DNA of 64,000 bases from Streptosporangium roseum DSM 43021 (GCF_000024865.1 NC_013595.1:8866001-8930000); one strand, 5' to 3'; counted from the stretch's first letter, positions 15,177 to 24,245 are shown. Program-made: numbers and translations. The notes: generated by a model not told the origin, from the letters alone.

Positions 15177-17249
15177 CTACTCGTCCTGGGCGGGAGTGGT
15201 GGACGGGACGCACTTGAGGTCGGTCTCGGGCTTGTAGACGGTCTTCTTCGTCTCCCGCTTGACCTCCTTGCCGTCCTGCTTGAAGACCCGGGTCACGTCG
15301 ATGGTGAACCCCTGCTGGCCGACCATCGGGATGCACGTGGGACCGCTGTCGGTCGCGCTCTTGAACGGGGTGACGTCGTAGCGATCGGAGGAGATCGACT
15401 CGATGTCGTAGCGCTTGGTGCTCCAGAAGGCGACCGTGACCCCCTTGTCCGTGTAGGAGGTCTTCACCAGCACGCCGTACTTGGAGTCGTTCTTCCAGCG
15501 GAAGTCCGGCGCGGGCCAGGAGACCGTGGACTCGCGGCCGGCCGGGTAGCGCGAGATGTAGAACTCGTGCGCCATGTGCTGGACGTCCTCGAGGCCGCCG
15601 AAGAACACCGCGTTGTACATGGTGGTGACGAACTGGGAGATGCCGCCGCCCACCGAGTCGACCAGCCGGCCCCCCTGGATCATGGGTGCCGGGACGAAGC
15701 CCCGGGCCGTGTCGCGCTGGCCGACGACGCCGTTGAGCGAGAAGGTCTCGCCGGGCTTGACCAGGTAGCCGTCCAGGAGCTTGGCGATCGTGCGGATGTT
15801 GGTCACCCGGGGCAGGCAGCAGTCGTACGGGGTGGTGAACTCGCTGATCTTCTCCTTGATGCCGAGCTTGCGCACCTCGGCCTCGGAGACCCGGGGCTGG
15901 ACGGTCGTGAGGACCACCGGGATGGTCCGGCTGCCGCCTTCGGCGACCATCCGGGCCACGGCCTCGGCGAGCTTGTCGTCGTCGATCCCCTTGCCCTTGC
16001 GGCCGGGGATCAGCTTCGGCGCGGCGCCGACGATCTGGAAGGTGGGCTCGCGTGGGGCCAGGGCCGGATCGACGAGCCTGTTCTCCACGGTCGCGACCGC
16101 GCTCCTGGCGTCGAACACCGGGCCCATGCCGCCGGAGCTGTCGGGCTCGAAGGACAGGTGGGCGGCGAGGGTCTCCACCGGGAGCTGGGCCTGCCTGCCC
16201 GCGTAGGTCAGGGTGACCGGGCCGGACAGGGCCTTCCCCGCGTCGGCGGCGGCCTCCCTGACCACCTCGGCCGTCACCTTGGGCTTGATCACCGAGACCG
16301 GCAGCTCGACCTCGCCGACGGGGCCCAGGAAGGCGTTCCTGATGGCGCGGGCCGCGGCCTCCCGTTCCAGCTCGCGCCCGTCGCGGGGGGTCACCACCAC
16401 CGGCTTGCCGCCCTCGAAGGTGACCGCGCCCTCGCGGACCTTGAGGTCGATCTTCCTGGCCAGGGCCGTGACGGTGCTCTGCATGCGTTCGGAGTCGACG
16501 GAGATCTTGGGGGCCAGCTCGGTGGTGCCGGTCAGCGCCCGCCAGACCTCCATCGGAGCGGGGAAGCCGCTGTGCGCCTGGTCGATCGTGGCGACCACGT
16601 CGAACTCCAGCCCGGCCTTCTCGGGATCGATGGAGTATTTCCTGTCGACGGCCCGGACGACCATCTCCTCGCCCGCCTTGCCGGGCAGCCGGTCCCTGAG
16701 TTTGTCGGCCGCCTCGGTGGCGGTCAGCCCGCCGATGTCGACGCCGTGGACGCGGGTGCCGGGCAGCATCTTGCCGGACATGACGATCGCGGGCACGGCA
16801 TAGGCGAGACCGGCGAGCAGCAGCAGGAGCAGGAGCAGGACGGTGAGCCTGCGGCCCCGGCGGGACGGCTCCTCGTAGCGGGACGACTCCGGCTGCCGGG
16901 GGTCACCGCCGGACGCGGCCGGGGGCTCCTCGCGCGGGGGCCGCTCCTGGAGGGGACGCTCGGGCGGGGTGGCCATCTTCCAGGGCTGGGGCGGTGAGGC
17001 CGCCGGCGGCAGCCCGGCCGATCCCGTGGCGGACCGGCCGAACCCGGAGGACCCCGCGGGCTGGGCGCCCCCCGATGGACCGAAGATGTCGGGCGAGACG
17101 CCGGGAGGGAGCCGCGGTCCGCCCTTGGGACGGTCGCCGGAGGAAGCAGCGTTGGGGTCGCGGGCGCCCGGCCGGACCGGGCGTGAGGGGAGGGGCACTG
17201 CCGCGAACGGGTCCGTCGGCGGGTCTATCGACGCTCCGGCGTTCCGCAC
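15177..17249 (-). CDS. VanW-family membrane protein with peptidoglycan-binding-like repeats
   Basis: About 690 aa. A Pro-rich cytoplasmic N-terminus (~130 residues) precedes one transmembrane helix (LTVLLLLLLLLAGLAYAVP). The extracellular part has repeated YoaR/PG_binding_4-like units (VHGVDIGGLTATEAADKLRDR and similar), then a VanW domain (EFTTPYDCCLPRVTNIRTIA ... KPGETFSLNGVVGQRD ... GGGISQFVTTMYNAVF). VanW proteins occur near cell-wall and vancomycin-resistance genes, but their biochemical role is unknown. The start is uncertain: I give the GTG at 17249 (with AGGAGG and GGAGG upstream); the open frame runs to 17315. Confidence 0.82.
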   Translation of the reverse strand: MRNAGASIDPPTDPFAAVPLPSRPVRPGARDPNAASSGDRPKGGPRLPPGVSPDIFGPSGGAQPAGSSGFGRSATGSAGLPPAASPPQPWKMATPPERPLQERPPREEPPAASGGDPRQPESSRYEEPSRRGRRLTVLLLLLLLLAGLAYAVPAIVMSGKMLPGTRVHGVDIGGLTATEAADKLRDRLPGKAGEEMVVRAVDRKYSIDPEKAGLEFDVVATIDQAHSGFPAPMEVWRALTGTTELAPKISVDSERMQSTVTALARKIDLKVREGAVTFEGGKPVVVTPRDGRELEREAAARAIRNAFLGPVGEVELPVSVIKPKVTAEVVREAAADAGKALSGPVTLTYAGRQAQLPVETLAAHLSFEPDSSGGMGPVFDARSAVATVENRLVDPALAPREPTFQIVGAAPKLIPGRKGKGIDDDKLAEAVARMVAEGGSRTIPVVLTTVQPRVSEAEVRKLGIKEKISEFTTPYDCCLPRVTNIRTIAKLLDGYLVKPGETFSLNGVVGQRDTARGFVPAPMIQGGRLVDSVGGGISQFVTTMYNAVFFGGLEDVQHMAHEFYISRYPAGRESTVSWPAPDFRWKNDSKYGVLVKTSYTDKGVTVAFWSTKRYDIESISSDRYDVTPFKSATDSGPTCIPMVGQQGFTIDVTRVFKQDGKEVKRETKKTVYKPETDLKCVPSTTPAQDE

Positions 17250-17336
17250 GGCCTCCGTCTCCTCCTGCTTCGCAGTTTTTACCTCCGTTAACCCTAAACC
17301 ACAACCATCGGCCAAGGCCCGAAAAGGCGTAACGAA

Positions 17337-18008
17337 TCAGCCCGTCCACCGGTAGCGGTGTTCGGGCCGCCCGGCTGTGCCGTACCTAGGCCGGAGCTCG
17401 GCCTGACCCGCCGCGCACAGGTACTCCAGGTAGCGCCGGGCGCTGACCCGGGAGAGCCCGGTGAGCACCGCCGCCTCGGCCGCCGACACGTCGGTGCCGG
17501 TCTCCCTGAGCGCGTCGGCGACCAGGCCGCAGGTGGTGGCCGAAAGCCCCTTGGGCAGCGGCGGCGGCCCGCCCCTGGCCGCGCCGAAGAACCGGTCCAC
17601 CTCGTCCTGGCGGACCTCGGACCCGATGGCGGCGAGCTGCCTGCGGGTGTCGGCGTACTGTCCGAGGCGCTCGGTGAGCGTTCCGGCGGTGAAGGGCTTG
17701 ATCAGGTAGTTCACCGCGCCGCCGCGCATGGCCGCGCGGACCGTCGCCACGTCGCGCGCGGCGGTGATCACCAGGACGTCGACCGGATGGGACACGCCCC
17801 TGAGCGTCATGAGGACGTCGAGGCCGGACATGTCCGGCAGGTAGATGTCCAGCAGCACCAGGTCGGGCCGGTGCTCGGCCACCGCCGCGACCGCCGCCCT
17901 GCCGGTGTGCACGGCGTCCACCACCGTGAACCCGGGCACCCGCGCCACGTAGCCGCTGTGGATCCTGGCCACCATGAAGTCGTCGTCGACGACGAGCACG
18001 CGGATCAC
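17337..18008 (-). CDS. CitB/DcuR-type response regulator
   Basis: About 223 aa. An N-terminal receiver domain (VIRVLVVDDDFMVARIH; phospho-Asp in DLVLLDIYLPDMSG; conserved Lys in YLIKPFTAG) is followed by a C-terminal helix-turn-helix (GTDVSAAEAAVLTGLSRVSARRYLEYL), the layout of DcuR/CitB/DctR regulators of C4-dicarboxylate and tricarboxylate uptake. The GTG start (18008) overlaps the TGA of the sensor kinase gene (GTGA), so they are coupled. By context it should activate the divergent tctCBA operon. Confidence 0.9.
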   Translation of the reverse strand: MIRVLVVDDDFMVARIHSGYVARVPGFTVVDAVHTGRAAVAAVAEHRPDLVLLDIYLPDMSGLDVLMTLRGVSHPVDVLVITAARDVATVRAAMRGGAVNYLIKPFTAGTLTERLGQYADTRRQLAAIGSEVRQDEVDRFFGAARGGPPPLPKGLSATTCGLVADALRETGTDVSAAEAAVLTGLSRVSARRYLEYLCAAGQAELRPRYGTAGRPEHRYRWTG

Positions 18009-19756
18009 CACGACACCTCCGCGTCCGTGACCCGGCCCCGCCCGCCGCCCGTCCCGCTCTCCCTCTCCTCGCCCGTCCCACTCTCCCTCTGCCCGGCCGT
18101 CCCGCTCTCCCGCCGCCCGTCCGATCCGTCCCTCCGCCGCTCGCCCGTCCCGCTTCCCCGCGGCCGGGCCCCCTCGGGGTCCTCGCGACGGGGCAGCAGG
18201 GCCGTGAAGACGGCGCCGCCGGCGTTGTGCACCCGCACCCAGCCACCCCGGCGCGAGCACGCCTGGCGGGTCAGGGCGAGTCCGAGGCCGCGCGGGCCCG
18301 CGTGTGCGATCTTGGTGGTGAAGCCCTCGCGGAAGACCTCCTCGGCCAGGCCGGGGGTGATCCCCGGACCGGAGTCGCCGACCCGGACGTGCAGGCCGTC
18401 GGTCTCGGTGCGGACCGAGACCTCGACCGTGCCGCCGATCTCCTCCAGCGCGTCGAGGGCGTTGGCCACCAGGTTGCCGACCACCAGCACGGCGTCATGG
18501 GGGTCGCCGAGCACGCCCTCCTCCACCCGGGAGTCCTCGGCGAGCAGCAGAGACGCGCCCCGCTCGGCCGCCTCGGCGGACTTGGCCAGCAGCAGCGCGG
18601 CCAGGGTCGGATCGGCGACCTTCTCCCGGATGCCGGACGCGTACACACCGTAGGCCTCGGAGGTCTGGGTGATGTAGTTGACGGCCATGTCGTGCTCGCC
18701 GAGCTCCAGCAGGCCGACCACGGTGTGCATCCGGTTGGCGAACTCGTGGGCCTGGGCGCGCAGCGCGTCGGTGGTGCTGCTGGCCTGGTCGAGCTCGTGT
18801 GCCAGCCGTACCAGCTCGGTCCGGTCGCGCAGGGTGACCACCCAGCCGCTCTGCTGGTCGCGGACCGCGACCGGGGTGCGGTTGAGCACGAGCACGCGGT
18901 CGCGGTGGAGCACCACCCGGTCGTCGCCGGAGTCCACGCCGTCCAGCACGTCTCGCATCCGGTCCGACAGCGGCATCTCACGCAGTTCCCGGCCCACGTC
19001 GTGGGCGGAGAGGCCGATCAGGTCGCGGGCCGCGTCGTTGACCAGCGTCACCCGGCCCTGGAGGTCAAGGGCGAGCACCCCTTCCTTCACGCCGTGCAGC
19101 ACCCCCTCGCGCTGTTCGAGCAGGGCCGCGATCTCCCGGGGTTCCAGCCCGAAGGTCTGCCGGCGGACCCGCCGGGCGATCAGCCCGGTGGCCGCCGACC
19201 CGGCGAGGAGTACGGCGAGCACGGTCCACAGCAGCGGCGGCAGCGCCGAGCCGAGCTCGTCGGCGACGGTGTCCTGGAGCACGCCGACCGAGGCCAGGCC
19301 GATGACCCGGCCGGAGGAGTCGAAGATCGGGGCCTTGCCGCGCACGGAGCGGCCGAGGGTGCCGGTCTGGATGCCGGTCCAGGCGTGGCCGCTGCTCAGG
19401 ATCTCCGAGCCGTCGGTGGACAGCCTCTTGCCGATCAGGGCCGTGTTGGGGTGCGCGTAGCGGATCTGCTCGCGATTGGCGATCACCACGTAGTCGGCGC
19501 CGGTGGCCGCCTGCACCCCGGCGGCGATCGGCTGCAGGCTCAGCTCCGGCCGGGGGCGCGCGAAGGCCTCGCGGACCTGGGGAAGCCCTGCGACGGACTC
19601 AGCGATCGCCAGCGCGCGCTGCTGGTACTGCCGGTCGAGCTGGCTGCGGGTGTGTTCCATCCAGACGCCCGCCGTACCGCCCACCGCGAGGAACACGATC
19701 ACCGTCTGCAGCACGAACAGCTGGGTGCCGAGGGAGGCGTTGAGTATGCGTCGCAC
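18005..19756 (-). CDS. CitA/DcuS-type sensor histidine kinase
   Basis: About 583 aa. An N-terminal membrane segment (LFVLQTVIVFLAVGGTAGVW), an extracytoplasmic PAS-like (sCache) sensor of ~130 residues, a second membrane segment (LLWTVLAVLLAGSAATGLIA), a cytoplasmic PAS domain, the DcuS-type phospho-acceptor region (AQAHEFANRMHTVVGLLELG, His), and an ATPase domain (NLVANALDALEE, VGDSGPGI, GPRGLGLALTR). The sensor probably binds citrate or a related carboxylate. The last ~50 residues are an odd low-complexity tail of RESGTG-like repeats, beyond the usual family end. The GTG start has GGGAG 8 bases upstream, inside a 16-bp palindrome. Confidence 0.9.
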   Translation of the reverse strand: MRRILNASLGTQLFVLQTVIVFLAVGGTAGVWMEHTRSQLDRQYQQRALAIAESVAGLPQVREAFARPRPELSLQPIAAGVQAATGADYVVIANREQIRYAHPNTALIGKRLSTDGSEILSSGHAWTGIQTGTLGRSVRGKAPIFDSSGRVIGLASVGVLQDTVADELGSALPPLLWTVLAVLLAGSAATGLIARRVRRQTFGLEPREIAALLEQREGVLHGVKEGVLALDLQGRVTLVNDAARDLIGLSAHDVGRELREMPLSDRMRDVLDGVDSGDDRVVLHRDRVLVLNRTPVAVRDQQSGWVVTLRDRTELVRLAHELDQASSTTDALRAQAHEFANRMHTVVGLLELGEHDMAVNYITQTSEAYGVYASGIREKVADPTLAALLLAKSAEAAERGASLLLAEDSRVEEGVLGDPHDAVLVVGNLVANALDALEEIGGTVEVSVRTETDGLHVRVGDSGPGITPGLAEEVFREGFTTKIAHAGPRGLGLALTRQACSRRGGWVRVHNAGGAVFTALLPRREDPEGARPRGSGTGERRRDGSDGRRESGTAGQRESGTGEERESGTGGGRGRVTDAEVSW

Positions 19757-19763
19757 GAGTGAA

Positions 19764-19779
19764 CTCCCTGGTCAGGGAG
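19764..19779. promoter_or_regulatory. Palindrome over the sensor-kinase ribosome site
   Basis: CTCCCTG-GT-CAGGGAG is a perfect 7-bp inverted repeat. It contains the only plausible Shine-Dalgarno sequence of the sensor-kinase gene (minus strand) and lies in the 180-bp divergent spacer with tctC. It may be a protein-binding site or an RNA hairpin that hides the ribosome site. The rest of the spacer (19780-19936) should hold both promoters. Confidence 0.4.
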
Positions 19780-19936
19780 ATTATGAAAGCAGTCGGAGAT
19801 AACGGCGCGGTCGCGGCGACCGTGCCCGGCATGACCAATACGACCGATACGACGGCAACCTCGCAAAGGATCGACACCGTTGTCTGCGACGCCCAGCATC
19901 CTCACCACGCTTTCTTTCCGTTGTTGGGAGTTGACC

Positions 19937-20914
19937 ATGCGTCTTCGGAGACTCGCCGCCCTCGCGGCCCTGTCCCTCGCCGCCCTCACCGCGTGCGGCT
20001 CGGGCTCGGGCTCGGGCTCGGGTTCGGGCGTCGGCACGCTGAAAATCATGGCTCCGGCCTCGCCGGGCGGGGGGTGGGACCAGACCTCGCGTACGGCGGC
20101 GGAGGCCCTCAAGTCGGCCGAGCCGTCCCGCAAGGTGGAGGTCTACAACGTCCCCGGCGCGGGCGGCACCATCGGTCTGGCCCAGCTCGCGGGCCAGAAG
20201 GGCAACGGCGACCTGCTGATGACCATGGGCCTGGTCATGGTGGGCGCGGTGGAGCAGAACAAGTCGAAGGTCACGCTGGCCGAGACCACGCCCATCGCGA
20301 AGCTCACCGAGGAGTACGAGATCGTCGTGGTTCCGGCGGAATCGCCGTACAAGACGCTGGCCGACCTGGTGACGGCCTGGAAGGCCGACCCCGCGAAGAT
20401 CGCGATCGCGGGCGGCTCCGCCGGCGGCACCGACCACATCGTGGCGGGCCTGATGGCCAAGGCCGCCGGGATCGACCCCAAACGGGTCAACTACATCGCC
20501 CACTCCGGGGGCGGCGAGGCGCTCAACGCGCTGCTGGGCAACAAGGTGGCGCTGGGCATCTCCGGCATCGGCGAGTTCGCCGAGCACGTGAAGTCCGGCA
20601 AGCTCCGCGCCCTCGGCGTGACCTCGCCCGCCCGTGTCGACAGCGTCGACTCGCCCACCCTGAAGGAGGGCGGCCTGGACGTCGAGCTGGCCAACTGGCG
20701 CGGGTTCGTGGCCCCGCCCGGACTGGACGACGCCGCCAAGAAGAACCTGACCGACCTGGTCACCAAGATGCACGACTCGCAGGCGTGGAAGGACGCGGTG
20801 GCCAAGAACGGCTGGATCGACTCCTTCCAGACCGGCCGGCAGTTCGCCGACTACCTCGCCGCCGAGCAGGCCAAGGTCAAGACCATCATCGCGGAAATGG
20901 GACTCGTCTCCTGA
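19937..20914 (+). CDS. tctC: Tripartite tricarboxylate transporter substrate-binding lipoprotein
   Basis: About 325 aa. A lipoprotein signal ends in AALTAC, followed by a GSGSGSGSG linker, then the Bug/TctC fold: IMAPASPGGGWDQTSRTAAE near the N-terminus, VYNVPGAGGTIGLAQLA, IAGGSAGGTDHIVAGLMAK, RALGVTSPARVDSVDSPTLKEGG. It binds a carboxylate outside the cell and delivers it to TctA/TctB. The ATG has GGGAG 7 bases upstream. It is the first gene of tctC-tctB-tctA and divergent from the two-component genes that probably control it. The Bug-family aspartates and glycines are in place. Confidence 0.92.
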   Translation: MRLRRLAALAALSLAALTACGSGSGSGSGSGVGTLKIMAPASPGGGWDQTSRTAAEALKSAEPSRKVEVYNVPGAGGTIGLAQLAGQKGNGDLLMTMGLVMVGAVEQNKSKVTLAETTPIAKLTEEYEIVVVPAESPYKTLADLVTAWKADPAKIAIAGGSAGGTDHIVAGLMAKAAGIDPKRVNYIAHSGGGEALNALLGNKVALGISGIGEFAEHVKSGKLRALGVTSPARVDSVDSPTLKEGGLDVELANWRGFVAPPGLDDAAKKNLTDLVTKMHDSQAWKDAVAKNGWIDSFQTGRQFADYLAAEQAKVKTIIAEMGLVS

Positions 20915-21450
20915 TGTACTCCACCGAAGAGCCGTCCGGCGCCACCGACCGTGGCGCCGGCCCGGCGCACTCATGGCGGCGGCCCGAACTCGTCCTGGCG
21001 CTGATCGTCCTCGGGCTGGGTGTTTTCGTGATCGCGGGGACCGCGGACGTCAGCACCGAGGGCTCCTCTCTCGGGCTGGGGCCCCGGTTCTTCCCGGTCA
21101 TCGTCGGTTCGGCGCTGCTGCTGATCGGGCTGTTCTACGTGATCGACGTGGTCCGGGGCGGCCACGGCGACCCCGAGGAGAGCGAGGACGTCGACGCCGG
21201 CGCCCGCGCGGACTGGCGGACGGTCGCGCTGGTGAGCGTGGTCTTCCTGGCCTTCGCCGGGCTGCTGGACCTGCTCGGCTGGATCATCGCGGGCGCGCTG
21301 CTCTTCTTCGGCCTCTCGGTGGTGCTCGGGGCCACCCGGCGCCTGCAGGCGGGCGTGATCGCGGTGGTGCTGTCCACCGTCACCTACCTGGCCTTCGTCA
21401 AGGGTCTGGGCGTGACGCTGCCCGCGGGGCTGCTGTCGGGGGTGATCTAG
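20914..21450 (+). CDS. tctB: Tripartite tricarboxylate transporter small membrane subunit
   Basis: About 178 aa with four predicted membrane segments (LVLALIVLGLGVFVIAG; FFPVIVGSALLLIGLFYVI; TVALVSVVFLAFAGLLDLL; GALLFFGLSVVLG plus a final VIAVVLSTVTYLAF), the usual TctB size and topology. GLGPRFFPVIVG is the family motif near the first loop. The ATG shares one base with the tctC stop (TGATG), and its stop is directly followed by the tctA GTG, so all three are tightly coupled. Confidence 0.9.
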   Translation: MYSTEEPSGATDRGAGPAHSWRRPELVLALIVLGLGVFVIAGTADVSTEGSSLGLGPRFFPVIVGSALLLIGLFYVIDVVRGGHGDPEESEDVDAGARADWRTVALVSVVFLAFAGLLDLLGWIIAGALLFFGLSVVLGATRRLQAGVIAVVLSTVTYLAFVKGLGVTLPAGLLSGVI

Positions 21451-22950
21451 GTGGATTCGTTCCAGCTTCTGATGGAGGGGTTCGCGACCGCGCTGACCCC
21501 GGTCAACCTGCTCTACGCGCTGGTCGGGGTCACTCTCGGCACGCTGGTCGGGGTGCTGCCCGGCATCGGACCGGCCATGACCGTGGCGCTGCTGCTGCCG
21601 ATCACCTTCACCGTCCCCCCGGCGAGCGCGTTCATCATGTTCGCCGGGATCTACTACGGCGGCATGTACGGCGGGTCCACCACCTCGATCCTGCTCAACA
21701 CCCCCGGCGAGAGCTCCTCGATGATCACCGCGCTCGAGGGCAACAAGATGGCCAGGCGGGGCCGGGCGGCCCAGGCGCTGGCCACCGCCGCGATCGGTTC
21801 GTTCGTCGCGGGCACGATCGCCACCGGGCTGCTGGTCGTCGCCGCTCCGCTGGTGGTGGACTTCGCGATCTCGTTCGGTCCCGAGGACTACTTCGCCCTG
21901 GCCGTACTGGCCTTCACCGCGGTGTCGTCGGTGCTGTCGCGCTCGGTCGTGCGCGGGCTGGCCTCGCTGGGGATCGGCCTGGTCATCGGCCTGGTCGGCA
22001 TCGACCAGCAGACCGGGCAGGCGCGGCTGACCCTGGGCGTCCCGCAGCTTCTCGACGGCATCGACGTGGTGATCGTCGCGGTCGGCCTGTTCGCGCTGGG
22101 CGAGGTGCTCTACGTCGCCTCGCGGCTGCGGCACGGCGAGCCGGAGGTCGTCCCGGTCGGCCGGGCGTTCCTCGGCCGCTCCGACTGGTCGAGGTCCTGG
22201 CGGCCGTGGCTGCGCGGCACCGCGCTCGGCTTCCCGTTCGGGGCGCTGCCCGGCGGCGGCGCGGAGATCCCCACCTTCCTGTCGTATTCGATCGAGAAGC
22301 GCCTGGCCCGCGGGGTCGCCCGCGAGGAGTACGGCAAGGGCGCCATCGAGGGCGTCGCCGGCCCCGAGGCCGCCAACAACGCCTCGGCCGCGGGCACCCT
22401 CGTCCCGCTGCTCACGCTGGGCCTGCCCACGTCGGCGACCGCCGCGATCCTGCTGGCGGCCTTCCAGCAGTACGGCCTGCAGCCCGGCCCCCAGCTCTTC
22501 GACCACAACCCGGCGCTGGTCTGGGGCATGGTCGCCTCGCTGTTCATCGGCAACACCATGCTGCTGGTGCTCAACCTGCCGCTGGCCCCGCTCTGGGCCC
22601 GGGTGCTGCACGTGCCCCGTCCCTACCTCTACGCGGGCATCGTGCTGTTCGCCGCGCTGGGCGTCTACGCCCTCAACTCCTCCTGGGTGGAGCTGGTCAT
22701 CCTCTACATCCTGGGCATGCTGGGCTTCGCGATGCGCCGCTTCGGGCTCCCGGTGGCCCCGGCCGTGATCGGCATGATCCTGGGCCCGATGGCCGAGATC
22801 CAGCTCCGCCGGGCCCTGGCCATCGGCGCGGGCGACGTGACGGTCCTGGTCAGGAGCCCGATAGCGGCGGTGCTGCTGGTGGTCGCGCTGCTGGTGCTGG
22901 CCGCCCCGCTCGTCAGGAAGCTGGTCGCACGCCCGTCACGCGGCGCGTAG
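21451..22950 (+). CDS. tctA: Tripartite tricarboxylate transporter large membrane subunit
   Basis: About 499 aa with about 11-12 membrane segments. Family motifs are GTLVGVLPGIGPAMTVALLLP near residue 30, YYGGMYGGSTTSILLNTPGE (about 67-86), and the repeat-like GVAGPEAANNASAAGTLVPLLTLGLPTSAT around residue 307. It forms the translocation channel, driven by an ion gradient. The start is a GTG immediately after the tctB stop, without its own good ribosome site, so translation is coupled. The substrate is probably citrate, tartrate or a related acid; the sensor type supports a carboxylate. Confidence 0.94.
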   Translation: MDSFQLLMEGFATALTPVNLLYALVGVTLGTLVGVLPGIGPAMTVALLLPITFTVPPASAFIMFAGIYYGGMYGGSTTSILLNTPGESSSMITALEGNKMARRGRAAQALATAAIGSFVAGTIATGLLVVAAPLVVDFAISFGPEDYFALAVLAFTAVSSVLSRSVVRGLASLGIGLVIGLVGIDQQTGQARLTLGVPQLLDGIDVVIVAVGLFALGEVLYVASRLRHGEPEVVPVGRAFLGRSDWSRSWRPWLRGTALGFPFGALPGGGAEIPTFLSYSIEKRLARGVAREEYGKGAIEGVAGPEAANNASAAGTLVPLLTLGLPTSATAAILLAAFQQYGLQPGPQLFDHNPALVWGMVASLFIGNTMLLVLNLPLAPLWARVLHVPRPYLYAGIVLFAALGVYALNSSWVELVILYILGMLGFAMRRFGLPVAPAVIGMILGPMAEIQLRRALAIGAGDVTVLVRSPIAAVLLVVALLVLAAPLVRKLVARPSRGA

Positions 22951-22989
22951 ACCGTCCCCGGGCGCCGGGCATGTGCCGGCCGGTTCCCG

Positions 22990-23054
22990 GGGCCCGCCGT
23001 ACCGGAGGGACATCGTTGGCGAAGTAGATCAAAAAGTAACGACCCCATGATCAC
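22990..23054. repeat. 65-bp repeat, copy 1 (inverted with respect to 24232-24296)
   Basis: This stretch aligns without gaps to the reverse complement of 24232-24296 at roughly 70% identity, including the identical core CGTTGGCGAAGTAG and the shared end TGATCAC. It begins 39 bp after the tctA stop and abuts the transposase relic. It may be an insertion-sequence end or a dispersed terminator-associated repeat. Confidence 0.6.
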
Positions 23055-23062
23055 GGCGGTCC

Positions 23063-23362
23063 CGCTACCGCGGCACCGCCAAGACCCATCTCCAGCACCT
23101 ACTAACCACCGCGGCGATAAACCCCACCGGGCTCGACGCCTGGCTTACCAGCACGCCACCGGCCCCGACCCGTACATCGCGCGTCGCCACCCTGCGTCTT
23201 GCCGCGGGACGAGCCTCCGCCGGGTGTCTGTCCGTGAGCAAGCTCGATCCACCCCGGAAGATCTTCTCTGCCGAACCGTATCGGCGATCTCACACGCTGT
23301 TGCGCGTGGATTTCTGGAGCGCGGACCGGCCCGTGCTCGGCTATGCCGCCGATCCACCATGA
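23063..23362 (+). mobile_element. Decayed transposase C-terminus (insertion-sequence relic)
   Basis: A plus-strand frame without a start, preceded by a stop at 23048. It reads RYRGTAKTHLQHLLTTAAIN, then GLDAWLTSTPPAPTRTSRVA, which looks like the C-terminal end of the actinobacterial IS1182/IS5-like transposases (pattern YRGLAKTHLQHVLTA..N..RLDAW...TPLAPTRTS). Similarity is clear only to about 23206; the frame runs on to a TGA at 23360. The rest of the transposase is missing. The remainder of the 442-bp spacer between tctA and the reductase gene shows no gene. Confidence 0.65.
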
Positions 23363-23392
23363 GGAGCCAACGCAAAGGGTTGAAGACTGCCC

Positions 23393-24043
23393 CTAGCCCC
23401 GGGTCGGAGGAACCACCCGTATCCCGAAGCCGTACGAGCCGATGGCGCCGGCGATCCCCAGAAAGAGCAAGCTGTAATGCTCCTGGCCCCGAGCCGTGGT
23501 GATGCCTCCCAGGTCGAGCAGCGACTCCGCAGGCCAGCCCAGCTCGTTCAGCAGGCCGCCGACCGCGCGTTTGGCCTCGGCGTCATCCCCCGAGAGGAAG
23601 ATCGTGCTCGGCCCCTCCAACGAGTCAGGCGCGCCCATGAGCCGTGCGTCGACGGTACAGAGCGTCTTGACGACCTTCGTGTCCGGAAACGTTCGCTGGA
23701 TCTCCTCTCCCAGGCTCTCTCCAGGATGGGAGAGCGCGCCGTCCTCAGTGAAACCGACCGCTACGTCGAGCAGCACCTTCCCCGCCAGGGCCGGGGCGCC
23801 TATCTCGGCGAGCAGCGGCACGGATGCGGTGCCGGGCGTCGCGTTGACCACTACCTCCGCACCCATGACGGCTGAGGACGGGTCCACGACCGGTATGCCC
23901 TCTCCCAGCGCAGCCGCCAGTTCCGCTCGCAAATCCGTGTCGTCCGACCGCCGCGATCCCAGGACGACGTCATGGCCCGCACCGGCCCAGCCAACGGCCA
24001 GTGCCCGTCCTACGTTGCCCGTTCCGAGAATTCCGATCTTCAT
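23393..24043 (-). CDS. NADP-binding F420-reductase-like oxidoreductase
   Basis: About 216 aa, the size of the NADPH-dependent F420 reductase (NpdG/Fno)-like family. It begins with a Rossmann motif, MKIGILGTGNVGRALAVGWAGAGHDVVLGSR, in which SRR should bind NADP. Later blocks AEVVVNATPGTASVPLL, GKVLLDVAVGF, and FPDTKVVKTLCTVDARLMG match the family. It lacks obvious F420-specific features I could check, so it may be a general NADP-binding protein. No clear ribosome site is visible; the ATG at 24043 is chosen because the fold starts there. It lies between two copies of a 65-bp inverted repeat and beside a transposase relic. Confidence 0.75.
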   Translation of the reverse strand: MKIGILGTGNVGRALAVGWAGAGHDVVLGSRRSDDTDLRAELAAALGEGIPVVDPSSAVMGAEVVVNATPGTASVPLLAEIGAPALAGKVLLDVAVGFTEDGALSHPGESLGEEIQRTFPDTKVVKTLCTVDARLMGAPDSLEGPSTIFLSGDDAEAKRAVGGLLNELGWPAESLLDLGGITTARGQEHYSLLFLGIAGAIGSYGFGIRVVPPTRG

Positions 24044-24213
24044 GGCGTTGACGCTACGGCGGTCTCGCCCGCTGCCGCCTCCGACCACAGCCGGGTATGC
24101 CGTACGCCATTGGTCGTAGGACCTCGCACCCGGCGCGAGGCCACCCGCCACGCGAGCACGCCGCCCCTGATCTCGGTCGATCCGGCGGAGCACACGCCTC
24201 CTGACATGAAACC

Positions 24214-24245
24214 GGCCCCGTGATCACTCATGTGATCACGGGGCC
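24214..24245 (-). terminator. 14-bp perfect hairpin downstream of the SH3-like gene
   Basis: GGCCCCGTGATCAC (24214-24227) and GTGATCACGGGGCC (24232-24245) flank a 4-nt loop. It lies about 107 bp past the stop of the minus-strand SH3-like gene, and its right arm overlaps copy 2 of the 65-bp repeat. It may terminate that gene; no T run follows. Confidence 0.55.

Noticed and set aside
14874..16997. 707-codon plus-strand frame opposite the VanW gene
   Set aside because: Antisense shadow. Only its first part (about 15080-15170, Pro/Gln-rich) lies outside the VanW gene, and that has no start or ribosome site.
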